From: Sandaracinus sp964481145
GTDB taxonomy: Bacteria; Myxococcota_A; Polyangia; Polyangiales; Sandaracinaceae
Direction of reading: 5' to 3'
DNA: 64,000 bases
Assembly (NCBI GenBank): GCA_964481145.1
Contig: CAYZTA010000029.1
Location: 5,482-69,481 of the forward strand
Shown here piece by piece: positions 32,940-41,910 of the stretch; position 1 is the stretch's first letter; each line of letters begins with the position of its first letter. The position numbers were made by a program, and so were the translations under genes. The notes under the pieces were generated by a model, which saw only the letters and a list, made by a program, of their open reading frames with translations, was not told the origin of the DNA and made no database searches.

Positions 32940-33877
32940 ACGCGCTCGGAGAACAGGTGGGCATCGGGAACGCTCACGGAAAGATCATTCTCTTTGGTGA
33001 GCATTCGGTCGTGTACGGCCGGCCTGCGCTCGCAGCGGGCTTGCCCAATGGTGCGCGCGCACGCGCATGGAGCACGGCACAAACGAGCACATTGAGCGTG
33101 ACCCCATGGGGGGTCACGGTAAAACCAGATCGCGAGCGCTCCCTCTCGATGGCGTTCGCCACGCTGCTCGAGGCCGCAGGCGTTTCGTCGGGTGTTCGTG
33201 TCGAAGCGGAGCTCGAGATCCCAGGGGGCTCCGGTCTTGGTTCGAGCGCTGCGCTCGGCGTCGCGGTGCTGCGTGCTCTCGATTCACTCCGTGGCATCGA
33301 TCGCGACGAAGCGTCCATGCTCGATGTCTCGCTTGCATGGGAGCGCATCTTTCATGGCAACCCATCGGGCATCGACAATGCGATGGCGATCGCAGGTGGG
33401 CTCGCGCAGTACGTGCGTGGTGAAGGGAACGAGCGTGTACGCGCGCGCAAGCCGATGATGTTGGTGATCGGCGACTCCGGCGAACCTTGTTCGACCAAGA
33501 TCACAGTCGACAATGTGGCGCGACAACACGAAAAGAATCGTGAGCGCATGGAAAAGCATTTCGATGCGATCGCGGCGATCGTGCGCAATGGTCGGCTCGC
33601 GATCGAAGCGGGTGACATGCCGGCGTTGGGGCAGCTCTTCGATATGAATCAGTCGCTGCTCGCGGGGATGCTCGTATCCACGGCCACCCTCGAAGAGATG
33701 ATCGGTGCGGCGCGTCACGCCGGCGCGCTCGGAGCCAAGTTGACGGGAGGCGGAGGTGGCGGTTGCATGATCGCGCTCGCGATCGATCGTCCATCCGCAG
33801 AGAAAATCAAAGACGCGATCGAAGCGCTCGGCAAGCGCGCTTTCATCGCGATCGTCGGAGGAAGCGAAGAGGTATGA
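32936..33877 (+). CDS. mvaK1: Mevalonate kinase
   Basis: A 313-residue GHMP kinase that phosphorylates mevalonate. Motifs: GKIILFGEHSVVYGRPA (residues 15-31), the P-loop PGGSGLGSSAAL (96-107), HGNPSGIDN (140-148) with the catalytic aspartate Asp147, and a C-terminal KLTGGGGGGC. The GEHSVV start distinguishes it from phosphomevalonate kinase. It overlaps both neighbours by ATGA, the prenyl synthase upstream and diphosphomevalonate decarboxylase downstream. Length fits the bacterial enzymes. It works in the cytoplasm as the second enzyme after HMG-CoA reductase, which is not in this window. Confidence 0.94.
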   Translation: MNALGEQVGIGNAHGKIILFGEHSVVYGRPALAAGLPNGARARAWSTAQTSTLSVTPWGVTVKPDRERSLSMAFATLLEAAGVSSGVRVEAELEIPGGSGLGSSAALGVAVLRALDSLRGIDRDEASMLDVSLAWERIFHGNPSGIDNAMAIAGGLAQYVRGEGNERVRARKPMMLVIGDSGEPCSTKITVDNVARQHEKNRERMEKHFDAIAAIVRNGRLAIEAGDMPALGQLFDMNQSLLAGMLVSTATLEEMIGAARHAGALGAKLTGGGGGGCMIALAIDRPSAEKIKDAIEALGKRAFIAIVGGSEEV

Positions 33878-34857
33878 GTCGCGTACCGGGTCGAGCTGAA
33901 GCATGTGCGCGCGCGAACATCGCGCTCGCGAAATATTGGGGAAAAAGCGACGACAAACTGAATCTTCCTGCGGTGCCGAGCCTCTCGATCACGCTCGAGC
34001 CGATGCGCACGGAGACTTCGGTCGAGCTCGATGAGTCGCTACCGAACGATACGTTCGAACTCGATTCCGCCCCTGCGCGTGAAGGAGAGACCCGTCGGGT
34101 CACGGAGTTGCTCGAGCGCGTGCGCACAGAAAGCGGTCTGTCGACCAAAGCGCGCGTCAAGAGTCGCAATCATTTCCCGACCGCGTCGGGCTTGGCTTCG
34201 AGCGCATCGGGCTTCGCGGCGCTCGCCGCCGCCGCACGCGCGGCCTACGGTCTTGCGCGCGACGATGCCAAAGCGAGCGCGATGGCACGACGCGCGAGTG
34301 CGAGCGCAGCGCGTTCGATGTACGGTGGCTTCGTCGCACTCGAGCGCGGCGAACCAGGTGATGACGCGCTCTCTGCAACCCCGCTTTGGGGGGCCGATCA
34401 TTGGGATCTGCGCGTGGTCGTCGCGGTGATCACCGAAGGACGAAAGAACGTCGGTTCGAGCGAAGGCATGGGACATTCACGCGAGACCTCGCCTTATTGG
34501 AATGCGTGGGTCGAGAGCGCGCCGAAGATGTATCGCGAGATCCGCGAAGCGATCGCGAGGCGCGATTTCGAAAAGCTTGGCCCCGTGGTCGAGCAGAGCT
34601 TCACGACGATGCACGCGCTCGCGTTCACGAGCGCTCCATCGACGCTGTATTTTCAACCCGCGAGCGTGGCGGCGCTTCAGACGGTACGCGCGCTTCGCGA
34701 TCAGGGCGTGCCCGTGTGGCCCACGATGGACGCTGGGCCCCACGTCAAAGCCGTGTGCCCTGCCGAAGCGGCAAAGAAGGTCGAGAGCGCGCTCGCGAAG
34801 ACTCCGGGCGTCCTCCGCACGCTCCTCGCCTCCCCGGGCCCTGGCATCGAAGTTTGA
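33874..34857 (+). CDS. mvaD: Diphosphomevalonate decarboxylase
   Basis: This 327-residue GHMP-superfamily enzyme converts mevalonate-5-diphosphate to isopentenyl diphosphate using ATP. The N-terminal ANIALAKYWGKSD (residues 14-26) and the PSLSITLEP segment are diagnostic; the P-loop-like HFPTASGLASSASGFAAL and a late TMDAGPHVK match the family. The true start is ATG 33874 overlapping the mevalonate kinase stop by four bases (ATGA); the upstream extension in this frame overlaps the kinase and is Arg-rich noise. It is the last gene of the prenyl synthase-MK-MVD operon and is followed by a hairpin at 34869. With MvaK2 at 24339 it completes mevalonate to IPP. Confidence 0.95.
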   Translation: MSRVPGRAEACARANIALAKYWGKSDDKLNLPAVPSLSITLEPMRTETSVELDESLPNDTFELDSAPAREGETRRVTELLERVRTESGLSTKARVKSRNHFPTASGLASSASGFAALAAAARAAYGLARDDAKASAMARRASASAARSMYGGFVALERGEPGDDALSATPLWGADHWDLRVVVAVITEGRKNVGSSEGMGHSRETSPYWNAWVESAPKMYREIREAIARRDFEKLGPVVEQSFTTMHALAFTSAPSTLYFQPASVAALQTVRALRDQGVPVWPTMDAGPHVKAVCPAEAAKKVESALAKTPGVLRTLLASPGPGIEV

Positions 34858-34868
34858 GCCCTATGGGC

Positions 34869-34887
34869 CCAGGTATAAATCACCTGG
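34869..34887. terminator. Hairpin between convergent mvaD and HAD genes
   Basis: CCAGGT and ACCTGG flank ATAAATC at 34869-34887 in the 72-base gap between convergent genes. It lacks a clear T-run; it can serve either strand. Confidence 0.45.
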
Positions 34888-34929
34888 CGCATCGGCGCTC
34901 TCGCTGATCAGATGATTGATACCCTGCCC

Positions 34930-35892
34930 CTATGCCTGTGATTCCGTGCCCTTTGCCAGGGACTGGAATGAAAAGACCCTTTTCCAATCTCTCTTCATGT
35001 CGACGATGATCCACCCGTGCTTCGGTGCGTCGTCCAATGCGCGTGAGAGGCGACCCACGCGGGTCTCGCGATCGTAAGCCCATTCGCGCTCCGCGTCGGT
35101 GTGGTGAAGAATCAGACCCATACGAAGTCCCGGGCTCGATGTGCACCATTCGAGCATTTCGAAATCTCCATCGGAGTTTCCGAACGCGACGATGGGACGA
35201 CGGCCGATCGCCTGATGAATTCCTACGGGTTTGCCGGCCTTGTCATCGACGAGATCGATCTCTGCCAACCGTCGGAGCACAGGCTCTCCGTTTTCTCGTT
35301 CGTATTTCACCTTCACTCGACTTCCAATGACCTGCTCGGGCGGGATTCCGTAGATAGGCTCGACCAAGGGCCGCATGAATTCCACGCCGCCACCGGATAC
35401 GATGAAAACTTTGAAGGCGTTCGAGCGCAAGCATGCGATCAATTCCAACATGGGCGCGTAGACGAGCTCGGTGTAGAGCCGATTGAAACGAGGATGTCGC
35501 GCTGAGGCCGCCCACCTCTCAACGAGAACTTCGAACTCCGCGGTGGTGTTTCCAACATGGGTCGCAACGACGAGTTCCACCAAGCCTCGTTCGCCGGAGG
35601 CGGCAACGGCTTTGAAGTCATGTTCGAGAACACCTTTGAAGGGCTGTCTCTCCTCCCACTCCGGATGGGAGGGGGCGAGATCCTTCACACGCTCCAAAAC
35701 GAAAGAGAATTGACAATAGATCGGCTGCTCTGCCCAGAGCGTCCCGTCGTTGTCGAATACTGCGATTCGCTCTGCCTCGGGTACGAAATCCGCTCCAGGC
35801 TGAGTCGCTCGAGTGATGAAATCGAGGAGGGCTCGCTTGGCAGCTCCTTCGTTCCAGGAGGGAAGTCGAAGACCGGTCTCGTCAGGCACCAC
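34930..35892 (-). CDS. HAD-superfamily hydrolase, phosphoserine-phosphatase-like
   Basis: A 320-residue protein with HAD motif I FDNDGTLW (residues 46-53, with the Asp nucleophile pair D47 and D49), motif II as FIVSGGG, a lysine in KAGKP and the late acidic motif GNSDGDFEML. The N-terminal LPSWNEGAAKRALLDF and EQPIYCQF occur in a secreted-type HAD subfamily of unknown substrate, often annotated as phosphoserine phosphatase-like. No signal peptide is visible in the first 35 residues with the GTG start at 35892; a second GTG lies three bases later. It is downstream of the beta-helix lipoprotein by 51 bases, and converges on mvaD. Confidence 0.88.
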   Translation of the reverse strand: MVPDETGLRLPSWNEGAAKRALLDFITRATQPGADFVPEAERIAVFDNDGTLWAEQPIYCQFSFVLERVKDLAPSHPEWEERQPFKGVLEHDFKAVAASGERGLVELVVATHVGNTTAEFEVLVERWAASARHPRFNRLYTELVYAPMLELIACLRSNAFKVFIVSGGGVEFMRPLVEPIYGIPPEQVIGSRVKVKYERENGEPVLRRLAEIDLVDDKAGKPVGIHQAIGRRPIVAFGNSDGDFEMLEWCTSSPGLRMGLILHHTDAEREWAYDRETRVGRLSRALDDAPKHGWIIVDMKRDWKRVFSFQSLAKGTESQA

Positions 35893-35943
35893 CCATGTGG
35901 AGCTAGGTCCGCGCAGATGCCGTGCAACTCCGCCAGAGCACCG

Positions 35944-38313
35944 TCATTCACGGACAAGCATGGTCACATTCGTGATCCCTGCTGGGCCTGGATCAAATAT
36001 GCATGAGCCCGTCGGCTCTCCGTCTCCTTGCCAAGCGCCAAAATGAGGAGAGGCGATGCAGGTTTCGCCACTCTCGCAGAGCCCATCTTCATCTCCCACG
36101 TCGTCCCCGATGACTTCGAGCGCGTTCACGAGGAACGTATTTGGAGGATGGCAAGGTTCTGCTGGTTCGCAGATCCCGTCGTCATCTCCCCTACCATCTC
36201 CGATGATTTCGAAACGCGCGAAGTCGGTGAGAGTCACATCTCCTCGCAACCACGCAGGACACATCGCCCCCGCGACCGGTATGGAGACGGTGGCTCCATC
36301 TCCGCTTCGATAGAGGAGCTGATTGTCCGTGGCAGCCAAACGCAAATCCCAAACACGACAGTTCGTGTTGCAGCGACCGAACATCCCGGACTCTGTCAGT
36401 GTGGCTCGGTCGCGGCCCCAGAAACGATAAGGACTTTCGAAGTTCGTCCAATCCGTAGGGGCTGCCGCGAAGCCATCCGCATCCGAGCTGTTGATGGAGT
36501 CATCCGCCGTGACTCGACCCAAAAACGAATGGGTGATCGTTCTGCCGGTGCGAAGGGTGGCAGTCGAGGCCTCTACGCCGTAGTCGGAGGAGCCCTCTGT
36601 TCCGCTCACCGTACAGGTGTTTTCGATGAGTCCAGGCGTCGTGACTCCGCTCTGGATCGTACAGTCCACGGCGTTGTTTCCGACCATGAGCGTCCGGTGA
36701 AACTGGCTTCCGTTCGATTTGACATGGATGCCAGCTCCAGAGTTGTTCGTCGCAACAATCTGGGCGTAACGGCCGGTGCTAGAGGAGAGGTTGAACCCAA
36801 GGCTGCTCGCAGACATGATCGCTTGTACGATCGTCTTGGTATTGTCATTGTAGATCTCGATACCGGCCGTGTAATTGGCCACCGACGTGACGTGCGAGAG
36901 GGTGGTGGCGACGTTGCAGGAGAAATCGACCCCGCGACCCGCGTTCGACACCGTGACGACGTTCGTCAGGATATTGTCGCGTGTCCCACATACAAGGGCA
37001 ACCCCTGTGCCCGAGCTGTTCGACACATAGAGGTTGGACACGACGTTGTGCACCCAATACACGGTCGACACATCGCCTTGCGCGTGAAATCCGTTTCCGG
37101 CGTTTGTTGAAATTCGAATGTTCGAGAAGCGGTTGAAGCTGCCCATGAGGGCATACACGCCATGCGTGCCGCTGTCTTGTTGGTGAATGTCTTCGAAGCG
37201 GCACTCGCGCATCGTTTCCAGCCGCAGCCCGAAGGAGCCCGTGCTCCTCATTCGAACCCTTCGAACGCGAGAGTTCCTGAGCCCACGCAGGATCATGCCC
37301 CGTAGATTGGTGAGAGAGCGCACCCCTTGAAAGGAGCCTTCGATCCAAAGAAAACTTTGCCCCTCGGCGTACACCAAACACCTCGCGTCGATCGAGCCGC
37401 CGGCTGTCGATGCACAGTTGGTTGGCGCGGCTGCGTCGAAGGACACGGTGACGCCAGGGAGCGTCACCAACGCGATGCGATGATCTCCGAGCGTAATTCC
37501 GGTCACGGTTTGATTGGCGATCGCGACATAGACATCTCCTATCGCGGTGTCATCGTTCGTGAGGGTGCCACCGCCCATCAAGGGCTTGAGCTGATTTTCC
37601 CACCATATCGAGGGAGAGCTCGCTTCGACTTCCATTCCTTGATGGAAAAGCGTCACGCCAATCGAACGCCAGCTCGAGCCATCGGATTCGATCAAATCTC
37701 CAAGCCCACGACCTTGTGCAAGGCCGTATGAAAAGAAGATCGCGGTCCCGCTACGATCGTCACATCTCCACAAAAATGCGTTGAGGTCGTCGATCAGATT
37801 CAGCTCATCACACGATGGAAAGACGGTTTGGACGCGTCGACGCTCACCCCCGTGGATGCACCGAATACCATCGCTAGGGTCAGGTGGGGGGCAGTCGATG
37901 TCGGGCTGGTGATTCGCATCTGCAGCGCTCACCGTGGGCAGAACGTAAGCGTTCCACGCAGCATGCGTGGGATAGGTCGGTTCGACGATGAGCGCCCCGG
38001 CAGGAGCTGCATCCATGGCAAGGCTCGAGTCTGTCGAAAAGCTCGAATCCATCGATTCCGCATCCATGTCAAAGCCGCCGTCCACGACGAACGCGTCCGT
38101 CTCGGATCCTGCATCTGTGAGCATGAATCCGTCAGTGGGCACTTCTCCGTCGAACGGGGTCGAGCTGTCGAACGGAATCGAACTGTCGAGCGGAACCGAG
38201 CTGTCAAACACATCGTCAGCTGGAGTAGGGTCGTAATGGATTCGACCGCATGCCAAAAGCAGACAAGCCGCCGCGGTCGAAATCGCCCATCGAGCAGTCT
38301 GACGGATGCTCAT
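35944..38313 (-). CDS. Large beta-helix lipoprotein with Asp/Ser repeat stalk
   Basis: The 789-residue product has a lipoprotein signal (Cys22, LLLAC). A low-complexity stalk to ~residue 105 repeats DSS/PFDSS-like steps (SVPLDSSIPFDSSTPFDG). From ~residue 300 to 560 the sequence is rich in short Asn/Ser/Thr/Val strands (GLRLETMRECRFEDIHQQ, FSNIRISTNAGNGFHAQGD and more), the look of a right-handed parallel beta helix as in pectate-lyase-like or adhesin proteins. Near the C terminus there are two copies of a cation-loop-like motif, GDDDGICEPAEPC and GDEDGLCESGETC. It is probably a surface adhesin or polysaccharide-binding protein. Enzyme activity cannot be shown. It sits between speA and the HAD gene on the minus strand. 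Confidence 0.84.
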   Translation of the reverse strand: MSIRQTARWAISTAAACLLLACGRIHYDPTPADDVFDSSVPLDSSIPFDSSTPFDGEVPTDGFMLTDAGSETDAFVVDGGFDMDAESMDSSFSTDSSLAMDAAPAGALIVEPTYPTHAAWNAYVLPTVSAADANHQPDIDCPPPDPSDGIRCIHGGERRRVQTVFPSCDELNLIDDLNAFLWRCDDRSGTAIFFSYGLAQGRGLGDLIESDGSSWRSIGVTLFHQGMEVEASSPSIWWENQLKPLMGGGTLTNDDTAIGDVYVAIANQTVTGITLGDHRIALVTLPGVTVSFDAAAPTNCASTAGGSIDARCLVYAEGQSFLWIEGSFQGVRSLTNLRGMILRGLRNSRVRRVRMRSTGSFGLRLETMRECRFEDIHQQDSGTHGVYALMGSFNRFSNIRISTNAGNGFHAQGDVSTVYWVHNVVSNLYVSNSSGTGVALVCGTRDNILTNVVTVSNAGRGVDFSCNVATTLSHVTSVANYTAGIEIYNDNTKTIVQAIMSASSLGFNLSSSTGRYAQIVATNNSGAGIHVKSNGSQFHRTLMVGNNAVDCTIQSGVTTPGLIENTCTVSGTEGSSDYGVEASTATLRTGRTITHSFLGRVTADDSINSSDADGFAAAPTDWTNFESPYRFWGRDRATLTESGMFGRCNTNCRVWDLRLAATDNQLLYRSGDGATVSIPVAGAMCPAWLRGDVTLTDFARFEIIGDGRGDDDGICEPAEPCHPPNTFLVNALEVIGDDVGDEDGLCESGETCIASPHFGAWQGDGEPTGSCIFDPGPAGITNVTMLVRE

Positions 38314-38379
38314 TGGGCATATCGTATCATGGTTGTTTGGGCAGTTGACCCTGCCTTTCGGAGATCTCGCTCTTGGATT

Positions 38380-40308
38380 TTACTCGTCGCTCGTCAAATA
38401 CGTGTAGCTGCCGAGGGATTCCTCGTAGTGCTTCATCAAGAGCTTCACCTGATCGAACGTGATGAGGCCCTGACGTCGCGCGCGCTCCGCTTGCCTTCGC
38501 ACCCGCTCCACCATCGCACCAGGTTCGTACTCGACGTATTCGAGCACCTGCGTGATCGTGTCGCCTTTGACGAAATGCGAGACCTCGTAGCCGCCCTCGC
38601 CATCGAGGCGCACGTGCACGGCGTTGGTGTCGCCGAAGAGATTGTGGAGATCGCCAAGGATTTCCTGATAGGCCCCATTCAGGAAGATGCCCATGAAATA
38701 CCGCTCCCCCTCGCGCCATTGATGGACGGGAAGGACGCGTCTGACGTCTTCGACGTCGATGAAATGATCGATCTTCCCGTCGCTATCACACGTCAGATCC
38801 GCGATGGTGGCCTTGGTCGATGGCTCCTCTTCGAGCCGATGAATCGGCATGATCGGAAAGAGTTGATCGATCGCCCAACTGTCAGGAATCGACTGAAATA
38901 CGGAGAAATTCCCGTAGTACATGGCAGCCATCACCTGATCGAGCTGCTGCACTTCCTCGGGCACACGCTTCATGTTCTTCGCGTGATCACCGATTTTCTC
39001 GCAACACGCCCAGAAGAGACGTTCGGCTTGGGCACGGTCGCGTAGGCCGAGATAACCAAACTTGAAGAGGGATTCCGCTTCCTCTTTGGCTTGCGACGCA
39101 TCGTGAAACGCTTCCTGGAGATTCTTGGGCGCGATGCCCTGATATGTCTCGTAGAGCTGTTGAAGGATGCGATGCGCTTTGGGCCCGGGATCTTGGGGCT
39201 TTCCAAAGCGCACTTCGTTCTTCCCGACGACCTCGAACACGAGCACCGATTGATGCGCCGCGATTGCACGACCACTCTCGGTCACGATCATTGGAGGCGC
39301 GAACTCTGCCTTTTGGCAGGCTTCCTGGACCGCCGAGACCACGTCGTAGGCGTACTCTTGAATGTTGTAGTTTTTGCTCGCGTGGAAGTCTGTTTTGCTG
39401 CCGTCGTAGTCGACGGCCAAACCACCGCCCACATCGAGGTAGCGCATGTTGGCGCCCATCTTCGCGAGCTCGACGAAGATGTTCGATGCTTCGCGTACGG
39501 CCTGCTTGATCGGAATGATGCTCGAGATTTGGCTGCCCGCGTGGAAGTGCAGGAGTTGCAAGCAATCGAGCATGCCGCGCTCTTGCAACCGATCGACGAC
39601 CTCGACGATCTCCGCGGCGGTCAAACCGAATTTCGCGCGCTCGCCCGTCGAGTCCGCCCAGCGGCCCATACCGCGACTTCCGAGCTTCGCGCGGACGCCG
39701 AGCGCGGGTCGAATCCCGGTCTTCTGAAATGCGCGAAACGTAAAATCGAGCTCCTCGATACGCTCGAGGACGACGATCACGGTCTTGTCGAAGCGCTGTG
39801 CGAGGAGCGCAGTCTCGATATAGGCTTGATCTTTATAGCCATTGCAGACGACGAAGCCGCCGGATTCTTGCTCCGCGCTCAGTGCGATCAAGAGCTCGGG
39901 TTTCGATCCTGCCTCGAGTCCGAGGCGCCACGGCGCGCCGAACTCGACGACCTCGTCGATGAAATGCTTCTGCTGGTTGACTTTGACTGGGAAAACGCCC
40001 CGATACTGGCCCTTGTAGTCGTATTCGGCGATGGCGCGCGCAAAACACTCGTTGATGCGCTTGATGCGATCCTTGAGCACATCGGAGAAACGCAGAAGGA
40101 GCGGTAGTTCGAGCCCGCGCGCATCGAGGTCGTTGACGAGCTCATAGAGATCGATCGTCTGCGCGGGCTTTTCGGGATCCGGCACCACTTCGACGTGTCC
40201 TGCCGCGTTGATGCCGAAATAAGGGTGACCCCAGCCGCGAACTTGATAGAGGTCCGCGCTCTTCTGGGTGGACCAGCTCTCACCATCGTGCTCGTCGTCC
40301 ACAGCCAT
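38380..40308 (-). CDS. speA: Biosynthetic arginine decarboxylase
   Basis: A 642-residue PLP enzyme that makes agmatine from arginine for polyamine synthesis. The N-terminal FGINAAGHVEV, GVFPVKVNQQ (PLP-lysine Lys109), LGVRAKLGSRGMGRW and YLDVGGGLAVDYDG are typical of SpeA. Near the C-terminal third SIPDSWAIDQLFPIMPIHRL and then LTCDSDGKID also match; this is the all-beta alanine-racemase-like fold of ODC-type decarboxylases plus the helical insert. The ATG at 40308 (MAVDDEHDG) is chosen over a TTG at 40314. No speB or other polyamine gene is in view. Transcribed toward the beta-helix lipoprotein and 66 bases from it. Confidence 0.94.
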   Translation of the reverse strand: MAVDDEHDGESWSTQKSADLYQVRGWGHPYFGINAAGHVEVVPDPEKPAQTIDLYELVNDLDARGLELPLLLRFSDVLKDRIKRINECFARAIAEYDYKGQYRGVFPVKVNQQKHFIDEVVEFGAPWRLGLEAGSKPELLIALSAEQESGGFVVCNGYKDQAYIETALLAQRFDKTVIVVLERIEELDFTFRAFQKTGIRPALGVRAKLGSRGMGRWADSTGERAKFGLTAAEIVEVVDRLQERGMLDCLQLLHFHAGSQISSIIPIKQAVREASNIFVELAKMGANMRYLDVGGGLAVDYDGSKTDFHASKNYNIQEYAYDVVSAVQEACQKAEFAPPMIVTESGRAIAAHQSVLVFEVVGKNEVRFGKPQDPGPKAHRILQQLYETYQGIAPKNLQEAFHDASQAKEEAESLFKFGYLGLRDRAQAERLFWACCEKIGDHAKNMKRVPEEVQQLDQVMAAMYYGNFSVFQSIPDSWAIDQLFPIMPIHRLEEEPSTKATIADLTCDSDGKIDHFIDVEDVRRVLPVHQWREGERYFMGIFLNGAYQEILGDLHNLFGDTNAVHVRLDGEGGYEVSHFVKGDTITQVLEYVEYEPGAMVERVRRQAERARRQGLITFDQVKLLMKHYEESLGSYTYLTSDE

Positions 40309-40348
40309 CTCCAATCTCGCTCATGCGCCCTTGAGGCGCCGCGTTTAT

Positions 40349-40366
40349 GGGGCGTGTGACCGCCCC
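40349..40366 (-). terminator. GC hairpin downstream of yajQ
   Basis: GGGGCG and CGCCCC flank TGTGAC at 40349-40366, between the yajQ stop (40401) and the speA start (40308). A second small hairpin, GCGCC/GGCGC, lies at 40325-40339. Either could end yajQ transcripts. No T-run is present on the minus strand. Confidence 0.4.
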
Positions 40367-40400
40367 ACACAAGCGAAATCTTCGCGCTGGGCGATCGAGC

Positions 40401-40883
40401 TCAGTCTCGGAAATTGATGAACTGAAGAGGCAATCCGAAATCTTGCTCGCGCAAGAGCGCGATCGTCTCCTGGAGCTCGTCTCTCTTCTTTCCGGTGACC
40501 CTGACGAGATCGCCCTGAATCGCCGCTTGAACCTTGATTTTACTGTCCTTGATGGCTTTGACGATCTGCTTGGCGCGATCGATATCGACGCCTTCTTTGA
40601 GCTTGATGAGCTGCCGCCAGGTTTGTCCCGACGGTTGCGGCTTCTGAGGATCGAGCGTCTTGAGCGATACCTTGCGCTTGACCATCTTGTCTTCGAGCAC
40701 CTTGTAGGCGCCCTCGATGCGCCCTTCGCTGTTGCTCTTGATCGAGATTCCCTCTTCGTTCTTCTCGATCTCCGTCCCTGTATCTTTGAAGTCGAAGCGC
40801 GTCGTGATCTCGCGCTTCGCTTGATCCACCGCGTTATCGACCTCGTGCCGGTCGAGTTTGCTGACGACATCGAAGCTGGGCAT
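40401..40883 (-). CDS. yajQ: YajQ-family nucleotide-binding protein
   Basis: The 160-residue protein matches the YajQ family over its full length: MPSFDVVSKLDRHEVDNAV at the start, TRFDFKDTG, KVQAAIQGDLVRVTGKKRDEL and the end LPLQFINFRD. YajQ homologues bind nucleotides or cyclic di-GMP in some bacteria, and the XC_3703 protein links this to gene control; the role here is untested. The upstream extension in frame is a poor-composition leader, so ATG 40883 is chosen. The family is about 160 residues, in agreement. It diverges from the lipoprotein gene at 41101 across about 220 bases and precedes speA on the same strand. Confidence 0.93.
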   Translation of the reverse strand: MPSFDVVSKLDRHEVDNAVDQAKREITTRFDFKDTGTEIEKNEEGISIKSNSEGRIEGAYKVLEDKMVKRKVSLKTLDPQKPQPSGQTWRQLIKLKEGVDIDRAKQIVKAIKDSKIKVQAAIQGDLVRVTGKKRDELQETIALLREQDFGLPLQFINFRD

Positions 40884-41100
40884 GGGCGAATCCAAGCAAG
40901 TCCGAGCCTGTGATGCAAGTCCAAGCCCGCGATACAAAGAAAGACAACATCGCGTCGCCAGCGCCAATGGTGGCCGCGATCGTGTCGGCTCATCTGCATT
41001 GATCGGCAAAAAATCTCATTCCCGCCGCGAATCTCGACTACCTCCCGATTTCGACTACGCTCTTCCGAAGGAATCGATCTCGCCGACGCACTACGAGGGG

Positions 41101-41775
41101 ATGAATAAGGAGAAGCAAATCGGGAGGATGAGGCGGAGATGGCGGGGCGTTGTTCCAGCCGTCGTCGTAATGGCGATGTCGCTCGCGGGCGGCTGCGGCG
41201 CGCGGAGCGGGTTCGAGGTGGGCGCGACGATGGAGTCGATGGACGCGGGTCTGCCCTCGGATGCGCGCATGCTGCACGATACGGACTCCTCGCGCACGGT
41301 GTGCGCACTGGGAGCACCCAACGCGTCGGTGCGCGGGACAACACCACTCGGTCCCGTTGACGCGCGATTCGCGTGGGCGTCGGAGACCGAGGGATGCGGC
41401 GACCATCTCTGGCTCGGCGAGACGAGCTCGCTCGTGGGCTCGTCGCTGCCTCGACCGCCCGAGCCGTGGATCTCCATCGCGCCTACCAGTCGGCCCGACG
41501 AGGTGCGGGTGCGCGTGGGCATCGCCGGCGAAGAGCTCGAGACACTCGGGACGATACGGGTCGAGGAGCATGTAGTACCAGTCGACGATCCGTACCGCCC
41601 TGGCGACTCGTTTTGCGTCTGCACGGATACCGGCTTGCTTCATGAGCTTCCCTGCGAGCTGGGCACGCTGCACGGGCACGTCGCAGGCGAGCTCGCCCTT
41701 GAGGCGCCCGGTTGGTCGCTGCACGGGCGTTTTCGCGCGCCCCACTGTCACGCGCTCCACGCCATCTGCTTCTGA
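41101..41775 (+). CDS. Lipoprotein of the CGARSGF type, function unknown
   Basis: The 224-residue protein has a basic N terminus and a signal with lipobox cysteine Cys32 (LAGGC), followed by GARSGFEVG, a CGAR(S/T)G start I associate with small lipoproteins in this lineage. The mature protein has alternating short beta-like segments and conserved-looking tryptophan/proline positions (PEPWISIAPTSRPDEVRVRV). Three or four cysteines in the second half could form disulfides (CVCTD, CEL, CHALHAIC). I recognise no family. Start ATG 41101 has GAGGGG close by; ATG 41128 is a second option. The 217-base gap to yajQ shows an imperfect 19-base tandem repeat (CAAGTCC...) at about 40897-40938. Confidence 0.75.
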   Translation: MNKEKQIGRMRRRWRGVVPAVVVMAMSLAGGCGARSGFEVGATMESMDAGLPSDARMLHDTDSSRTVCALGAPNASVRGTTPLGPVDARFAWASETEGCGDHLWLGETSSLVGSSLPRPPEPWISIAPTSRPDEVRVRVGIAGEELETLGTIRVEEHVVPVDDPYRPGDSFCVCTDTGLLHELPCELGTLHGHVAGELALEAPGWSLHGRFRAPHCHALHAICF

Positions 41776-41788
41776 CGCGCTTGGTGAC

Positions 41789-41910
41789 TCATTTCAGACG
41801 TTCTTCCCAGAAGTCGATGAGCCATGTGCGCCGACCGTCGGACTCGTAGGTCATGAGTTCGAGACATCCGACGATGGCGTGGCCGGACTGCGCGCTGAGC
41901 CTCAGCGGAG
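41789..41910 (-). pseudogene. Possible gene remnant or out-of-frame tail
   Basis: Immediately after the alpha/beta hydrolase stop and in another frame, the minus strand encodes about 37 residues ending CLELMTYESDGRRTWLIDFW and a stop at 41789. The composition looks protein-like, unlike the noise in most antisense frames, and could be the C-terminal end of a lost NTF2-like or other small protein. No start or SD is visible. It may equally be chance, as it is short. Confidence 0.25.
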
